From positions 1 through 6,970 of the forward strand of contig JAZRZH010000031.1 of assembly GCA_045601245.1 (NCBI GenBank): a stretch of DNA of 6,970 bases, in the 5' to 3' direction. Position numbers and translations under genes: made by a program. Every line of letters starts with the position of its first letter. Positions within the stretch are counted from its first letter, which is position 1. The notes under the pieces are model-generated. The model had not been told where the DNA came from. It was given only the letters and a program-made list of their open reading frames with translations, and searched no databases. Positions 1 through 6,970 of the stretch are shown piece by piece. Source of the DNA: Cacconaster sp045601245. Its GTDB lineage: Bacteria > Bacteroidota > Bacteroidia > Bacteroidales > UBA932.

Positions 1-1340
1 GTATCCTCCTTTATCACGATGTCCACTCCGTCGGCGACCTTCATAGTCACCTCTGAAGGTGCATAGACGAGAGCGGCGACGCCGTTGTCAGGGGTGGCAT
101 ACCAGAGATTCTGGGTGAATTTAGGCCAGCCCTGATGCATATTGCAGGTGCAGCAAGGGTATCCTGTCAGTTCGCCGAACAGCTGGTCCTTGCCGAGATA
201 AAGGGTGGAGAACACCCTCTGCTCGTTGGTCACGGAGATCTGGTTGGTCTGCTGATAATACTGGCGGGTTGCAAAATGTTCATCGGTCTGGGTCGGAAGT
301 GCGTTGTACGCCACCCTCTCCAGCTGGTCTGCCCACTGCAGGTCACCTGATATGCGGAGCATCTCCTCGAGCGAGAACATCATCTCCACAGCGGTGCAGA
401 GTTCCGAACCGCGGTTAGGGTCGCCAATGTGAATCATCTCGTCTCCCGCCCAGAGTCCGGTAGGCAGACCGATGAAGTTACGGATCTTCTTCATTCCCTC
501 CTTCGGAGCGTTCAGGTATTTGCTGTCCTTGCTCTGCTGATAATATACCACCGGCTCCTTGAAGCCCTGGCCCAGATTGACGCAGTGTATCGAATTCTGT
601 CTGTAGAGCTTGTCGGAGGTTGTGAATACGGCTGTCCAATCATTTGTCTGCGAATGGATCAGTTCCCCGAGCTTGAGCAGGAACCCGTCTCCCGTTATAT
701 TGTAGAGCCAATATACCACTTCGAGATTGTCCCCGGCGCGCTGACGGCCCCAATAGGTCCAGTGGTCCAGATGGTACTTCGGCAGCATCTCCAACTGGTA
801 CTTGAAATAGTTGGTGAGGAAAGGTATGACGCGCTCGTCCTCAGTGGCCATGTAGTACTGCTTCAGTATCTTGAGAGCCACCATCTTCGGCCACCAGTCG
901 TGGGAATTGTTGCGCTGGAGTCCCGGTTCTGCGGGAAGGTCCACCGACGGGCCGAAGAAGCCTGTCGAGTCCTGCGAGTTGAGTATGGCCTCAACCCATT
1001 TGCCGGCCTTCGCCTTGAGGCCCTCGTCATTGAGTATATATGCGAGCGGAAGGAGTCCGTCAATCCAGTACGGACCTCTCTCCCAGCAGTCGCCGTCTCC
1101 TCCGAGCCAGGCATTACGATCCCCGACAACCTGCGGATAAACCTCATCCAGATGGCCTGTGAGCCCGTCCTTCTGACGGTTCAGCTGCTCGAGCAGCCAG
1201 CCGTCGGCACGGATGGCGCCGACAGGAAGTTCAAGATACGGAACCTCTGCGAGAGGATATCTGTTCTGAGTATATCCGGCCGCCGATGCTGATGGCAACA
1301 GGATGAAAAGTGCGGAAATGATAAGTAATACTTTTTTCAT
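1..1340 (-). CDS. Secreted DUF1680/GH127-like glycoside hydrolase (3' end outside window)
   Basis: The family holds beta-L-arabinofuranosidases (GH127, GH146) and relatives that release L-arabinofuranose from plant glycans and glycoproteins; the best-known member, HypBA1, uses a cysteine nucleophile beside a zinc site. The frame is open from the ATG at 1340 to the window edge (446 codons); full-length members usually exceed 600 residues. A Sec signal peptide, MKKVLLIISALFILLPSASA, comes first, with no lipobox cysteine, so export to the periplasm is likely. The family-like start VPYLELPVGAIRADGWLLEQL, the segments DCWERGPYWIDGLLPLAY and NNSHDWWPKMVALKIL, Glu313-Leu-Cys315 (matching the zinc-site Glu and Cys) and a cluster at Cys396, Cys397 and Cys399 in GYPCCTCNMHQGWPKF follow. 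The exact GH family and sugar specificity cannot be assigned. It is separated from the peptidase gene by 252 nt and is probably transcribed on its own. Confidence 0.9.
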   Translation of the reverse strand, partial: MKKVLLIISALFILLPSASAAGYTQNRYPLAEVPYLELPVGAIRADGWLLEQLNRQKDGLTGHLDEVYPQVVGDRNAWLGGDGDCWERGPYWIDGLLPLAYILNDEGLKAKAGKWVEAILNSQDSTGFFGPSVDLPAEPGLQRNNSHDWWPKMVALKILKQYYMATEDERVIPFLTNYFKYQLEMLPKYHLDHWTYWGRQRAGDNLEVVYWLYNITGDGFLLKLGELIHSQTNDWTAVFTTSDKLYRQNSIHCVNLGQGFKEPVVYYQQSKDSKYLNAPKEGMKKIRNFIGLPTGLWAGDEMIHIGDPNRGSELCTAVEMMFSLEEMLRISGDLQWADQLERVAYNALPTQTDEHFATRQYYQQTNQISVTNEQRVFSTLYLGKDQLFGELTGYPCCTCNMHQGWPKFTQNLWYATPDNGVAALVYAPSEVTMKVADGVDIVIKED

Positions 1341-1351
1341 GGTATGTCTGA

Positions 1352-1474
1352 TTAATCTGCCCTCCAAGTAAGCTTATAAACGGTGGTATAGTTTTTACTG
1401 TTGATGACTGTTCCAGGAGTCCCGGTTTTGCCGCTGAAAGCGTTGTTGATCCAGCGGAAAGCCAAGATTGGCAT
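1352..1474 (-). CDS. Small ORF of 40 codons, unrecognised (short gene or remnant)
   Basis: An ATG at 1474 opens a 40-codon frame ending in TAA at 1352-1354, 11 nt before the glycosidase ATG. The protein starts MPILAFRWINNAFSGKTG and ends in YTTVYKLTWRAD. It has no signal peptide, no membrane segment and no motif I can name. Its base composition is like the neighbouring genes and unlike the A/T-rich DNA just upstream, where an in-frame TAA lies 6 nt before the ATG. Two readings fit: a real short gene translated together with the glycosidase, or the surviving 3' end of a larger gene lost by deletion. The ending, rich in Thr, Tyr and Trp, looks like the last beta-strand of a larger protein, which favours a remnant, but this is only an impression. 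Confidence 0.4.
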   Translation of the reverse strand: MPILAFRWINNAFSGKTGTPGTVINSKNYTTVYKLTWRAD

Positions 1475-1519
1475 AATGTTTTAATACAGCAATATGAGAT
1501 AAAGTTATGAAAAATATTT

Positions 1520-1549
1520 CAAATTATTCCATTACGTATCTTAAATCAA
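1520..1549 (-). promoter_or_regulatory. Possible promoter upstream of the small ORF and glycosidase gene
   Basis: On the minus strand a TTG (1549-1547) is separated by 20 nt from TAATTTG (1526-1520). This resembles the Bacteroidota pattern TTTG / TAnnTTTG, but the -7 element is one base short. It sits in the A/T-rich part of the gap, about 46 nt before the ATG of the 40-codon ORF. The support is position and partial match only. Confidence 0.3.
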
Positions 1550-1592
1550 TCATTTCAAAACAGATTCTTGAAAGATATGGACGATACTGTTT

Positions 1593-3224
1593 TCACTTCT
1601 TGATTTCATACCTGGAACCGGTATCCGTGGCAATCTGCTCGTAGAAACTCTCGTTGAATCCCGGCTTGTCATACTTGCGGTTGCGGTTCAATTCACCGTT
1701 CTCATCCACCTTCAGGCGCACCATATCGTTGTGCCTTACTATGATGAATCTTGCCAGGGCGTCCCAGCGCTTCATCATCTTCTCGGTATATTCCGTGCTC
1801 TTGCGGGTCAGATATGCAGTGACATCCGGTCCGTGAAGGGTCTGAACCGTGGCAAGCACCTCCTCCTGATCCTTCTCATAATAGTCCTCGAGTTCTTTCT
1901 GGGCCGCCTGAATATCGGGATAAACGGCTGACCAGCGCGGATAAGCGAGGTTGCCCACGAAATTGTTCATCCAGTACGCACCCTTCTCATCGAACTCCCA
2001 GTTCGGCGCGTGCTCTTTGCGGAACGCCTCCGGAACTTCGTTGACACAGCAGTAAACCGGCACGTATGCCACCACCGCCGCGTCGTCGCAGTTGTAATAC
2101 ATCACCCCGCCCACCGGATCCGGGAGCCAGTTGCGCAACTGGCAGACCATCGTGTAGCAGGACTGCTGAGTGGCTATCGGACGCTCGGAGAAATATTTCC
2201 CACCGTCAGCGGTGGTGAAATTCCTCTTAGGCGGCCTTACCGGCATCCCCCACGGGCCCGCACTGACATCGGTCGTCATATCGAGGGCGGTGCCTTCATA
2301 ATGGTCGCGCATGTCGCGCTGAATATCGCGTACGGAAAGTTTCCTGTCAGGCTTGATCCAGAGTGGCAGATGGTCGCATTTGTCAAACTCGCCGTTGAGA
2401 TAAGGGAGATATTTGTCCATCTCGGCAGGATCGGTGTGGTGACGGAAGAAGCTCCATACCCTCGCATCGCAGTAGCGTACTGCGGAAAATGTGATAGGGC
2501 AGTATGCATCGCGGAAGCTGAAATCCTTGTCGCGGCCCTTGTAGTATCCCTTCTCGCGCGCGAAGGAGATGACATCCTTGGCATACAGGCAGTTCTCCGG
2601 ATCGTTGAGCGGGAACTGGCGGATGCGGCTGATGTTCGCGTGCGCGCAGATGCAGTCATCCGGGATGCGCATAGCAACCCATACTGCGCCTGTGACACCC
2701 GGTCCCTTGCTGATTATCTCCATTATCCAGGCCTCGTTCTTGTCGCAGATGGTGAGGGTCTCTCCGGAAGAGTGGTACCCGTACTTCGAGGTAAGGTCAG
2801 CGATGACACCGATAGCTTCGCGTGCGGTCCTGGAGCGCTGGAGAGCCAGATCCATATGGACCCTGTATCCGAAGATACCGTCCTTGTTGTTCAGTTCGGG
2901 GCGGCCGTCGAAGGTGGTCTCGACGATAGCGACCTGATTTTCGTTGATATAGCCGATGCGGTTGTAGGTCCTTTCCACCTGAGGTATCAATTCGACCCTG
3001 GTGCCGTTGTGCTGGTGTACCGGGCACATTTCGCCAGGCTGGTGCAGGCCGCCCGGAATGGAGGTGAGGAAGCCGGCATAGGCCCAACCGTCACAATTGT
3101 ACGAGCAGATCACGGAGCCGTCCACAGAAGCGTTTTTACCAACTATGAGATTGGTGCAGGCGTCAGCCTCCGGTGCCACGGCTGCGGCCGCGATGACGGC
3201 GATGAGAAGGAAAAGTTTTTTCAT
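1593..3224 (-). CDS. Secreted peptidase of family C69 (dipeptidase, PepD-like)
   Basis: Family C69 are Ntn-fold cysteine peptidases, mostly dipeptidases, whose nucleophile is the first residue of the mature chain. The 543-residue product starts with a signal peptide (MKKLFLLIAVIAAAAVAPEADA) followed at once by Cys23-T-N-L-I-V-G, the family's N-terminal nucleophile motif. Cleavage after ADA would both export the protein and expose the nucleophile. GETL at 154-157, NEAWIMEI at 163-170, GAVWVAMRIP at 179-188 and HANISRI at 195-201 are further family motifs. The sequence before Cys23 is a poor lipobox (Asp at -2), so a periplasmic or secreted protein is more likely than a lipoprotein. Cysteine is frequent along the chain. 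A charged helix near 440-460 may be coiled. It lies 36 nt after pldA and may work in envelope or dietary peptide turnover. The dipeptide preference cannot be told from sequence. Confidence 0.93.
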   Translation of the reverse strand: MKKLFLLIAVIAAAAVAPEADACTNLIVGKNASVDGSVICSYNCDGWAYAGFLTSIPGGLHQPGEMCPVHQHNGTRVELIPQVERTYNRIGYINENQVAIVETTFDGRPELNNKDGIFGYRVHMDLALQRSRTAREAIGVIADLTSKYGYHSSGETLTICDKNEAWIMEIISKGPGVTGAVWVAMRIPDDCICAHANISRIRQFPLNDPENCLYAKDVISFAREKGYYKGRDKDFSFRDAYCPITFSAVRYCDARVWSFFRHHTDPAEMDKYLPYLNGEFDKCDHLPLWIKPDRKLSVRDIQRDMRDHYEGTALDMTTDVSAGPWGMPVRPPKRNFTTADGGKYFSERPIATQQSCYTMVCQLRNWLPDPVGGVMYYNCDDAAVVAYVPVYCCVNEVPEAFRKEHAPNWEFDEKGAYWMNNFVGNLAYPRWSAVYPDIQAAQKELEDYYEKDQEEVLATVQTLHGPDVTAYLTRKSTEYTEKMMKRWDALARFIIVRHNDMVRLKVDENGELNRNRKYDKPGFNESFYEQIATDTGSRYEIKK

Positions 3225-3245
3225 ATTATAAGATTATTGTTTGTG

Positions 3246-3253
3246 CGAAGATA
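3246..3253 (-). promoter_or_regulatory. Possible -7 promoter element before the C69 peptidase gene
   Basis: The minus strand reads TATCTTCG, one mismatch from the Bacteroidota -7 consensus TAnnTTTG, and it is followed by CAC as often seen in this order. It ends 21 nt before the peptidase ATG. I see no clear TTTG element about 20 nt further upstream, so only half of the promoter is supported. If real, the peptidase gene has its own start site as well as any transcript from pldA. Confidence 0.35.
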
Positions 3254-3260
3254 AGCAAAA

Positions 3261-4064
3261 TCAGAAGAAAAGCCGCTGCATAAACGACTGTGGCTGGACG
3301 GAAAGACCGATCCTGAACATATGTTTCAGGAAAACGCCGGGAGTGGCGCTGTCGATCTGCGCCTCGTCATAACCGTAATGATACTGCGCGGTCAGGTAGA
3401 ACCAGTCCGTGTCCTTCAGCAGGCGGTACGCCACTTCCACCGTCACATTGGCCCTGACATCGCTGGAGCCGGAAGGAAAAAGCGGAGTCAATGACAATCT
3501 GGCGCCGAGCCGGTCCTCATATCCGCGGTATCCCAGCGCAAGATTGCCGTAACCCTGGTAATCCCTGAACAATTCCTGAGAGAAATCATTTCCTATGGAG
3601 CCGATGCCGAAACGGCCGGTAGCCTGTATGGCAAAATGCTCCCCGATTGGCTGTGTATATGTGATGAACCCATAATCCAACGAACGTGAATCCGCACCAT
3701 CACGACCATTAGAACGGTGTTCGTAGCCCATCAGGATGCGGTCATCCCAGGCGGCATAGAGACCGTTCATATAAGTGTTTTCACGAAACGGGTTCGACGG
3801 CCTGTAGACATCCCAGACAGACAGCTGCGTATAGCCCCAGAAGAGGTCCCAGCCGCTGCCGGCAAGATTCTGCACGGCATTGAAACGCACGCTGATCTGG
3901 TACTTGGCATCGGACGTATTGTATGCCGGAGCCGTATTGAGCGGCACACCGCTGATGAAATAATTCTCCTTGAACACACTCAGCAGCGGCTTTTGCGCGA
4001 TAGCCGGAACAGCTACGAGCAATCCTGCGGCCACCGCCGCAATCCTGTTGAAATGTCTGGTCAT
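3261..4064 (-). CDS. pldA: Outer-membrane phospholipase A (OMPLA/PldA family)
   Basis: OMPLA enzymes are outer-membrane beta-barrels that hydrolyse acyl chains of phospholipids misplaced in the outer leaflet, using a Ser-His pair and calcium. Numbered from the ATG at 4064 (267 residues), a signal peptide covers about 1-23 (AIA before Gln24). The YTQLSVWDVYRPSNPFRENTY segment and the active-site block EHRSNGRDGADSRSLD align well with E. coli OMPLA. His116 and Ser118 match catalytic His142 and Ser144; Arg121 and Ser126 match the calcium-site Arg147 and Ser152. The third catalytic residue, Asn156, is Asp130 here. The C-terminus ends in Phe, as barrel proteins do. A longer form from the TTG at 4088 is open but lies inside the terminator stem and spoils the signal peptide. 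The gene follows the tRNA terminator closely and lies 36 nt before the C69 peptidase, so joint transcription is possible. Confidence 0.91.
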   Translation of the reverse strand: MTRHFNRIAAVAAGLLVAVPAIAQKPLLSVFKENYFISGVPLNTAPAYNTSDAKYQISVRFNAVQNLAGSGWDLFWGYTQLSVWDVYRPSNPFRENTYMNGLYAAWDDRILMGYEHRSNGRDGADSRSLDYGFITYTQPIGEHFAIQATGRFGIGSIGNDFSQELFRDYQGYGNLALGYRGYEDRLGARLSLTPLFPSGSSDVRANVTVEVAYRLLKDTDWFYLTAQYHYGYDEAQIDSATPGVFLKHMFRIGLSVQPQSFMQRLFF

Positions 4065-4072
4065 ACAAATCG

Positions 4073-4120
4073 AAAAAAGAGTTATCAAGTCAGATGGAAC
4101 TCTTTTCTTGATAACTCTTT
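4073..4120 (-). terminator. Strong stem-loop with T tract after the tRNA (probable intrinsic terminator)
   Basis: On the minus strand AAAGAGTTATCAAG (4120-4107) pairs perfectly over 14 bp with CTTGATAACTCTTT (4089-4076), enclosing a 17-nt loop. Six T residues run from 4078 to 4073, partly inside the stem. It lies 1 nt after the tRNA discriminator, where a terminator for the str-tRNA unit is expected. The stem is A/T-rich and therefore less stable than a classic terminator. The loop holds a second copy of AAAAGAGTT (4106-4098) that can pair with AACTCTTTT (4083-4075), giving a competing hairpin. The pldA ATG is only 11 nt beyond the main stem, so the element may also tune pldA. Confidence 0.7.
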
Positions 4121-4121
4121 G

Positions 4122-4195
4122 TGGTCCCAGCAGGGCATGATCCTGCGACCCCCTGATTATGAGTCAGATGCTCTAACCAACTGAGCTATGGGACC
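4122..4195 (-). tRNA. tRNA with anticodon CAT (elongator Met or Ile2)
   Basis: The minus strand folds into a full cloverleaf. The acceptor stem GGTCCCA pairs with TGGGACC and is followed by discriminator A. The D arm GCTC-AGTTGGTTA-GAGC, the anticodon loop CTCATAA in a 5-bp stem (one U-G pair at its top), a GGGTC variable region and a GCAGG/CCTGC T stem are all present. The anticodon is CAT. It is not an initiator, since the acceptor begins with a paired G1 and the anticodon stem lacks three G-C pairs. It may be elongator tRNA-Met, or tRNA-Ile2, whose C34 is turned into lysidine by TilS. The C4-G69 and C5-G68 pairs recall Ile2, but this does not decide it. CCA is not encoded (ACA follows), so a CCA-adding enzyme is needed. 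The T-loop reads ATCATGC instead of the usual TTCRANN. Confidence 0.93.
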
Positions 4196-4198
4196 GGA

Positions 4199-4217
4199 TT
4201 CCGCCTTGGAGGCGGAA
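4199..4217 (-). other. GC-rich hairpin between rpsJ and the tRNA
   Basis: The minus strand can form an 8-bp stem, TTCCGCCT paired with AGGCGGAA, around a 3-nt loop. The stem ends 3 nt before the 5' end of the tRNA. No T tract follows, so it does not look like an intrinsic terminator. Its place between an mRNA and a tRNA suggests a processing or stability element of a mixed mRNA-tRNA transcript, but that is inference. Confidence 0.6.
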
Positions 4218-4228
4218 ACTATGATGCT

Positions 4229-4245
4229 AAAGTCTGTCAGACTTT
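4229..4245 (-). other. Palindrome across the rpsJ stop codon
   Basis: On the minus strand this reads AAAGTCT-GAC-AGACTTT, a 7-bp stem with a 3-nt loop; the rpsJ TGA (4237-4239) lies partly in the stem and partly in the loop. Only a short TTTA follows, so it is a weak terminator candidate at best. It could instead protect or set the 3' end of the rpsJ message. The symmetry is seen directly; any function is inferred. Confidence 0.5.
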
Positions 4246-4542
4246 GATTTCAACTTCTACACCGCTAGGGAGCTCGAGTTTCATAAGAGCGTCAACAGTC
4301 TTAGGAGTTGAGCTGTAGATATCGAGGAGACGGCGGAAAGAATTGAGTTCGAACTGCTCACGGGCCTTCTTGTTAACGAAGGTTGAGCGGTTGACAGTAA
4401 AGATCTTCTTATCTGTAGGAAGTGGAACTGGTCCGCTTACAACAGCACCGGTAGCCTTGACTGTCTTTACGATCTTATCGGCTGACTTGTCAACCAATGC
4501 GTGGTCGTAAGATTTGAGTTTAATTCTGATTTTCTGGCTCAT
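4237..4542 (-). CDS. rpsJ: 30S ribosomal protein S10
   Basis: S10 is a small-subunit head protein that in many bacteria also acts as NusE in antitermination. The 101 residues match the family length. The N-terminus SQKIRIKLKSYDHALVD, the core SGPVPLPTDKKIFTV and the C-terminal LPSGVEVEIKV are all characteristic. It starts 17 nt after the fusA stop with an A-rich leader and no Shine-Dalgarno site, as usual in this phylum. In most Bacteroidota rpsJ leads directly into rplC and the long S10-spc-alpha cluster. Here it is followed by hairpins, a tRNA and a terminator, so the cluster appears broken after rpsJ. The TGA stop lies inside a near-perfect palindrome (4229-4245). Confidence 0.98.
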   Translation of the reverse strand: MSQKIRIKLKSYDHALVDKSADKIVKTVKATGAVVSGPVPLPTDKKIFTVNRSTFVNKKAREQFELNSFRRLLDIYSSTPKTVDALMKLELPSGVEVEIKV

Positions 4543-4559
4543 TATTGTAATACTTTTTA

Positions 4560-6674
<2,115 letters not shown>

Positions 6675-6685
6675 TTATCAGACCA

Positions 6686-6970
6686 TTAGAAACGGAAATG
6701 TGCGAAGGCCTTGTTTGCCTCGGCCATTCTGTGCATTTCCTCCTTTCTCTTGAATGCCGCACCTTCGTTGTTGTATGCGGCCATTATTTCTGCGGCCAAC
6801 TTTTCAGCCATTGAATGGCCGGCGCGCTTGCGGGAGTAGAGTATCATGTTCTTCATTGAGAGAGAGACTTTACGCTCCGGACGCACCTCTGTCGGGACCT
6901 GGAAGTTCGCACCACCAACTCTGCGGGACTTTACTTCGACCTGCGGAGTTACGTTTTCCAATGCTTTTTT
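6686..6970 (-). CDS. rpsG: 30S ribosomal protein S7, C-terminal part (5' end outside window)
   Basis: S7 is a primary 16S rRNA-binding protein that organises the head of the small subunit near the E site. The last 94 codons and the TAA stop are present. The frame is open to the window edge and begins K-K-A-L-E-N-V, so the TTG at 6959-6961 is an internal leucine and not a start. The conserved S7 core VEVKSRRVGGANFQVP, the VRPERK segment and the helix SRKRAGHSMAEKLAAEI are clear. The C-terminus EANKAFAHFRF fits the Bacteroidota form. About 60 N-terminal residues are missing, judged from the usual length near 155-158. It lies 11 nt before fusA in the order rpsG-fusA-rpsJ, so cotranscription as the str operon is expected. 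Identification is very secure. Confidence 0.97.
   Translation of the reverse strand, partial: KKALENVTPQVEVKSRRVGGANFQVPTEVRPERKVSLSMKNMILYSRKRAGHSMAEKLAAEIMAAYNNEGAAFKRKEEMHRMAEANKAFAHFRF

Larger units (their letters stand above)
1341..1592. other. 252-base intergenic region between the peptidase and glycosidase genes
   Basis: The half next to the peptidase stop (1475-1592) is strongly A/T-rich and looks non-coding, with a possible promoter at 1520-1549. The other half (1352-1474) is close to the GC level of the genes and holds a 40-codon ORF. A weak 7-bp inverted repeat (1557-1563 with 1587-1593, 23-nt loop) begins at the peptidase stop and has no long T tract, so I see no convincing terminator there. 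Confidence 0.6.

Noticed and set aside
429..1292. A 287-codon open frame on the plus strand
   Set aside because: It lies wholly antisense to the DUF1680/GH127-like gene, whose frame is open over the whole stretch with a signal peptide and catalytic motifs.
1557..1593. Inverted repeat after the C69 peptidase stop as an intrinsic terminator
   Set aside because: The stem is only 7 bp and A/T-rich with a 23-nt loop, and no long T tract follows. It may be chance in A/T-rich DNA.
2010..3254. A 414-codon open frame on the plus strand opposite the C69 peptidase gene
   Set aside because: The opposite strand encodes a clear C69 protein with signal peptide and family motifs. The plus-strand product has no recognisable motif, and long antisense frames are expected from the codon bias of a GC-moderate gene.
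4066..4073. TCGATTTG just before the pldA ATG as a -7 promoter element
   Set aside because: It is one mismatch from TAnnTTTG but ends 1 nt from the start codon, so transcription would begin inside the gene.
4065..4088. TTG start that would lengthen PldA by 8 residues
   Set aside because: The TTG lies inside the terminator stem, and the added residues disturb an otherwise normal signal peptide that begins at the ATG at 4064.
3717..4184. A 155-codon plus-strand frame across pldA, the terminator and the tRNA
   Set aside because: It runs antisense through a tRNA gene and a stem-loop, which a real coding region would not be expected to do.

Overview
The window comes from a bacterium of the Bacteroidota, most likely the order Bacteroidales. 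The evidence is the typical S7, EF-G and S10 sequences, the absence of Shine-Dalgarno sites before the starts, A/T-rich leaders, and three exported proteins of kinds common in gut Bacteroidales (a DUF1680/GH127-type glycosidase, a C69 peptidase and a PldA-like phospholipase). Family or genus cannot be fixed from this sequence. Every gene I can support lies on the minus strand, so the layout is described from high to low coordinates.

Translation block (6970 to about 4073): the C-terminal part of rpsG (S7), complete fusA (EF-G) and complete rpsJ (S10) follow one another with 11 and 17 nt gaps. This is the end of the str operon. Two hairpins lie at or after the rpsJ stop, then a tRNA with anticodon CAT, then a strong stem-loop with a T tract that looks like the terminator of the whole unit. 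The usual next gene, rplC of the S10 operon, is absent.

Envelope block (4064 to 1593): pldA, an outer-membrane phospholipase A, starts 11 nt after the terminator stem. It is followed by a secreted C69-family peptidase whose catalytic cysteine sits at the predicted signal-peptide cleavage site. The gap between them is 36 nt and may hold a separate promoter for the peptidase.

Intergenic region (1592 to 1341): 252 bases, the first half A/T-rich with a possible promoter. The second half holds a 40-codon ORF that looks coding but that I do not recognise.

Glycosidase (1340 to 1, cut by the window edge): a secreted DUF1680/GH127-like enzyme with the N-terminal 446 residues present, including the predicted zinc/nucleophile cysteine cluster.

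I found no insertion sequence, CRISPR array, prophage gene or defence system. The points most worth a second look are the ending of the str operon after rpsJ, the competing hairpins directly before pldA, the Asn-to-Asp change at the third catalytic position of PldA, an unusual tRNA T-loop, a Gly-to-Arg change in EF-G, and the small 40-codon ORF.
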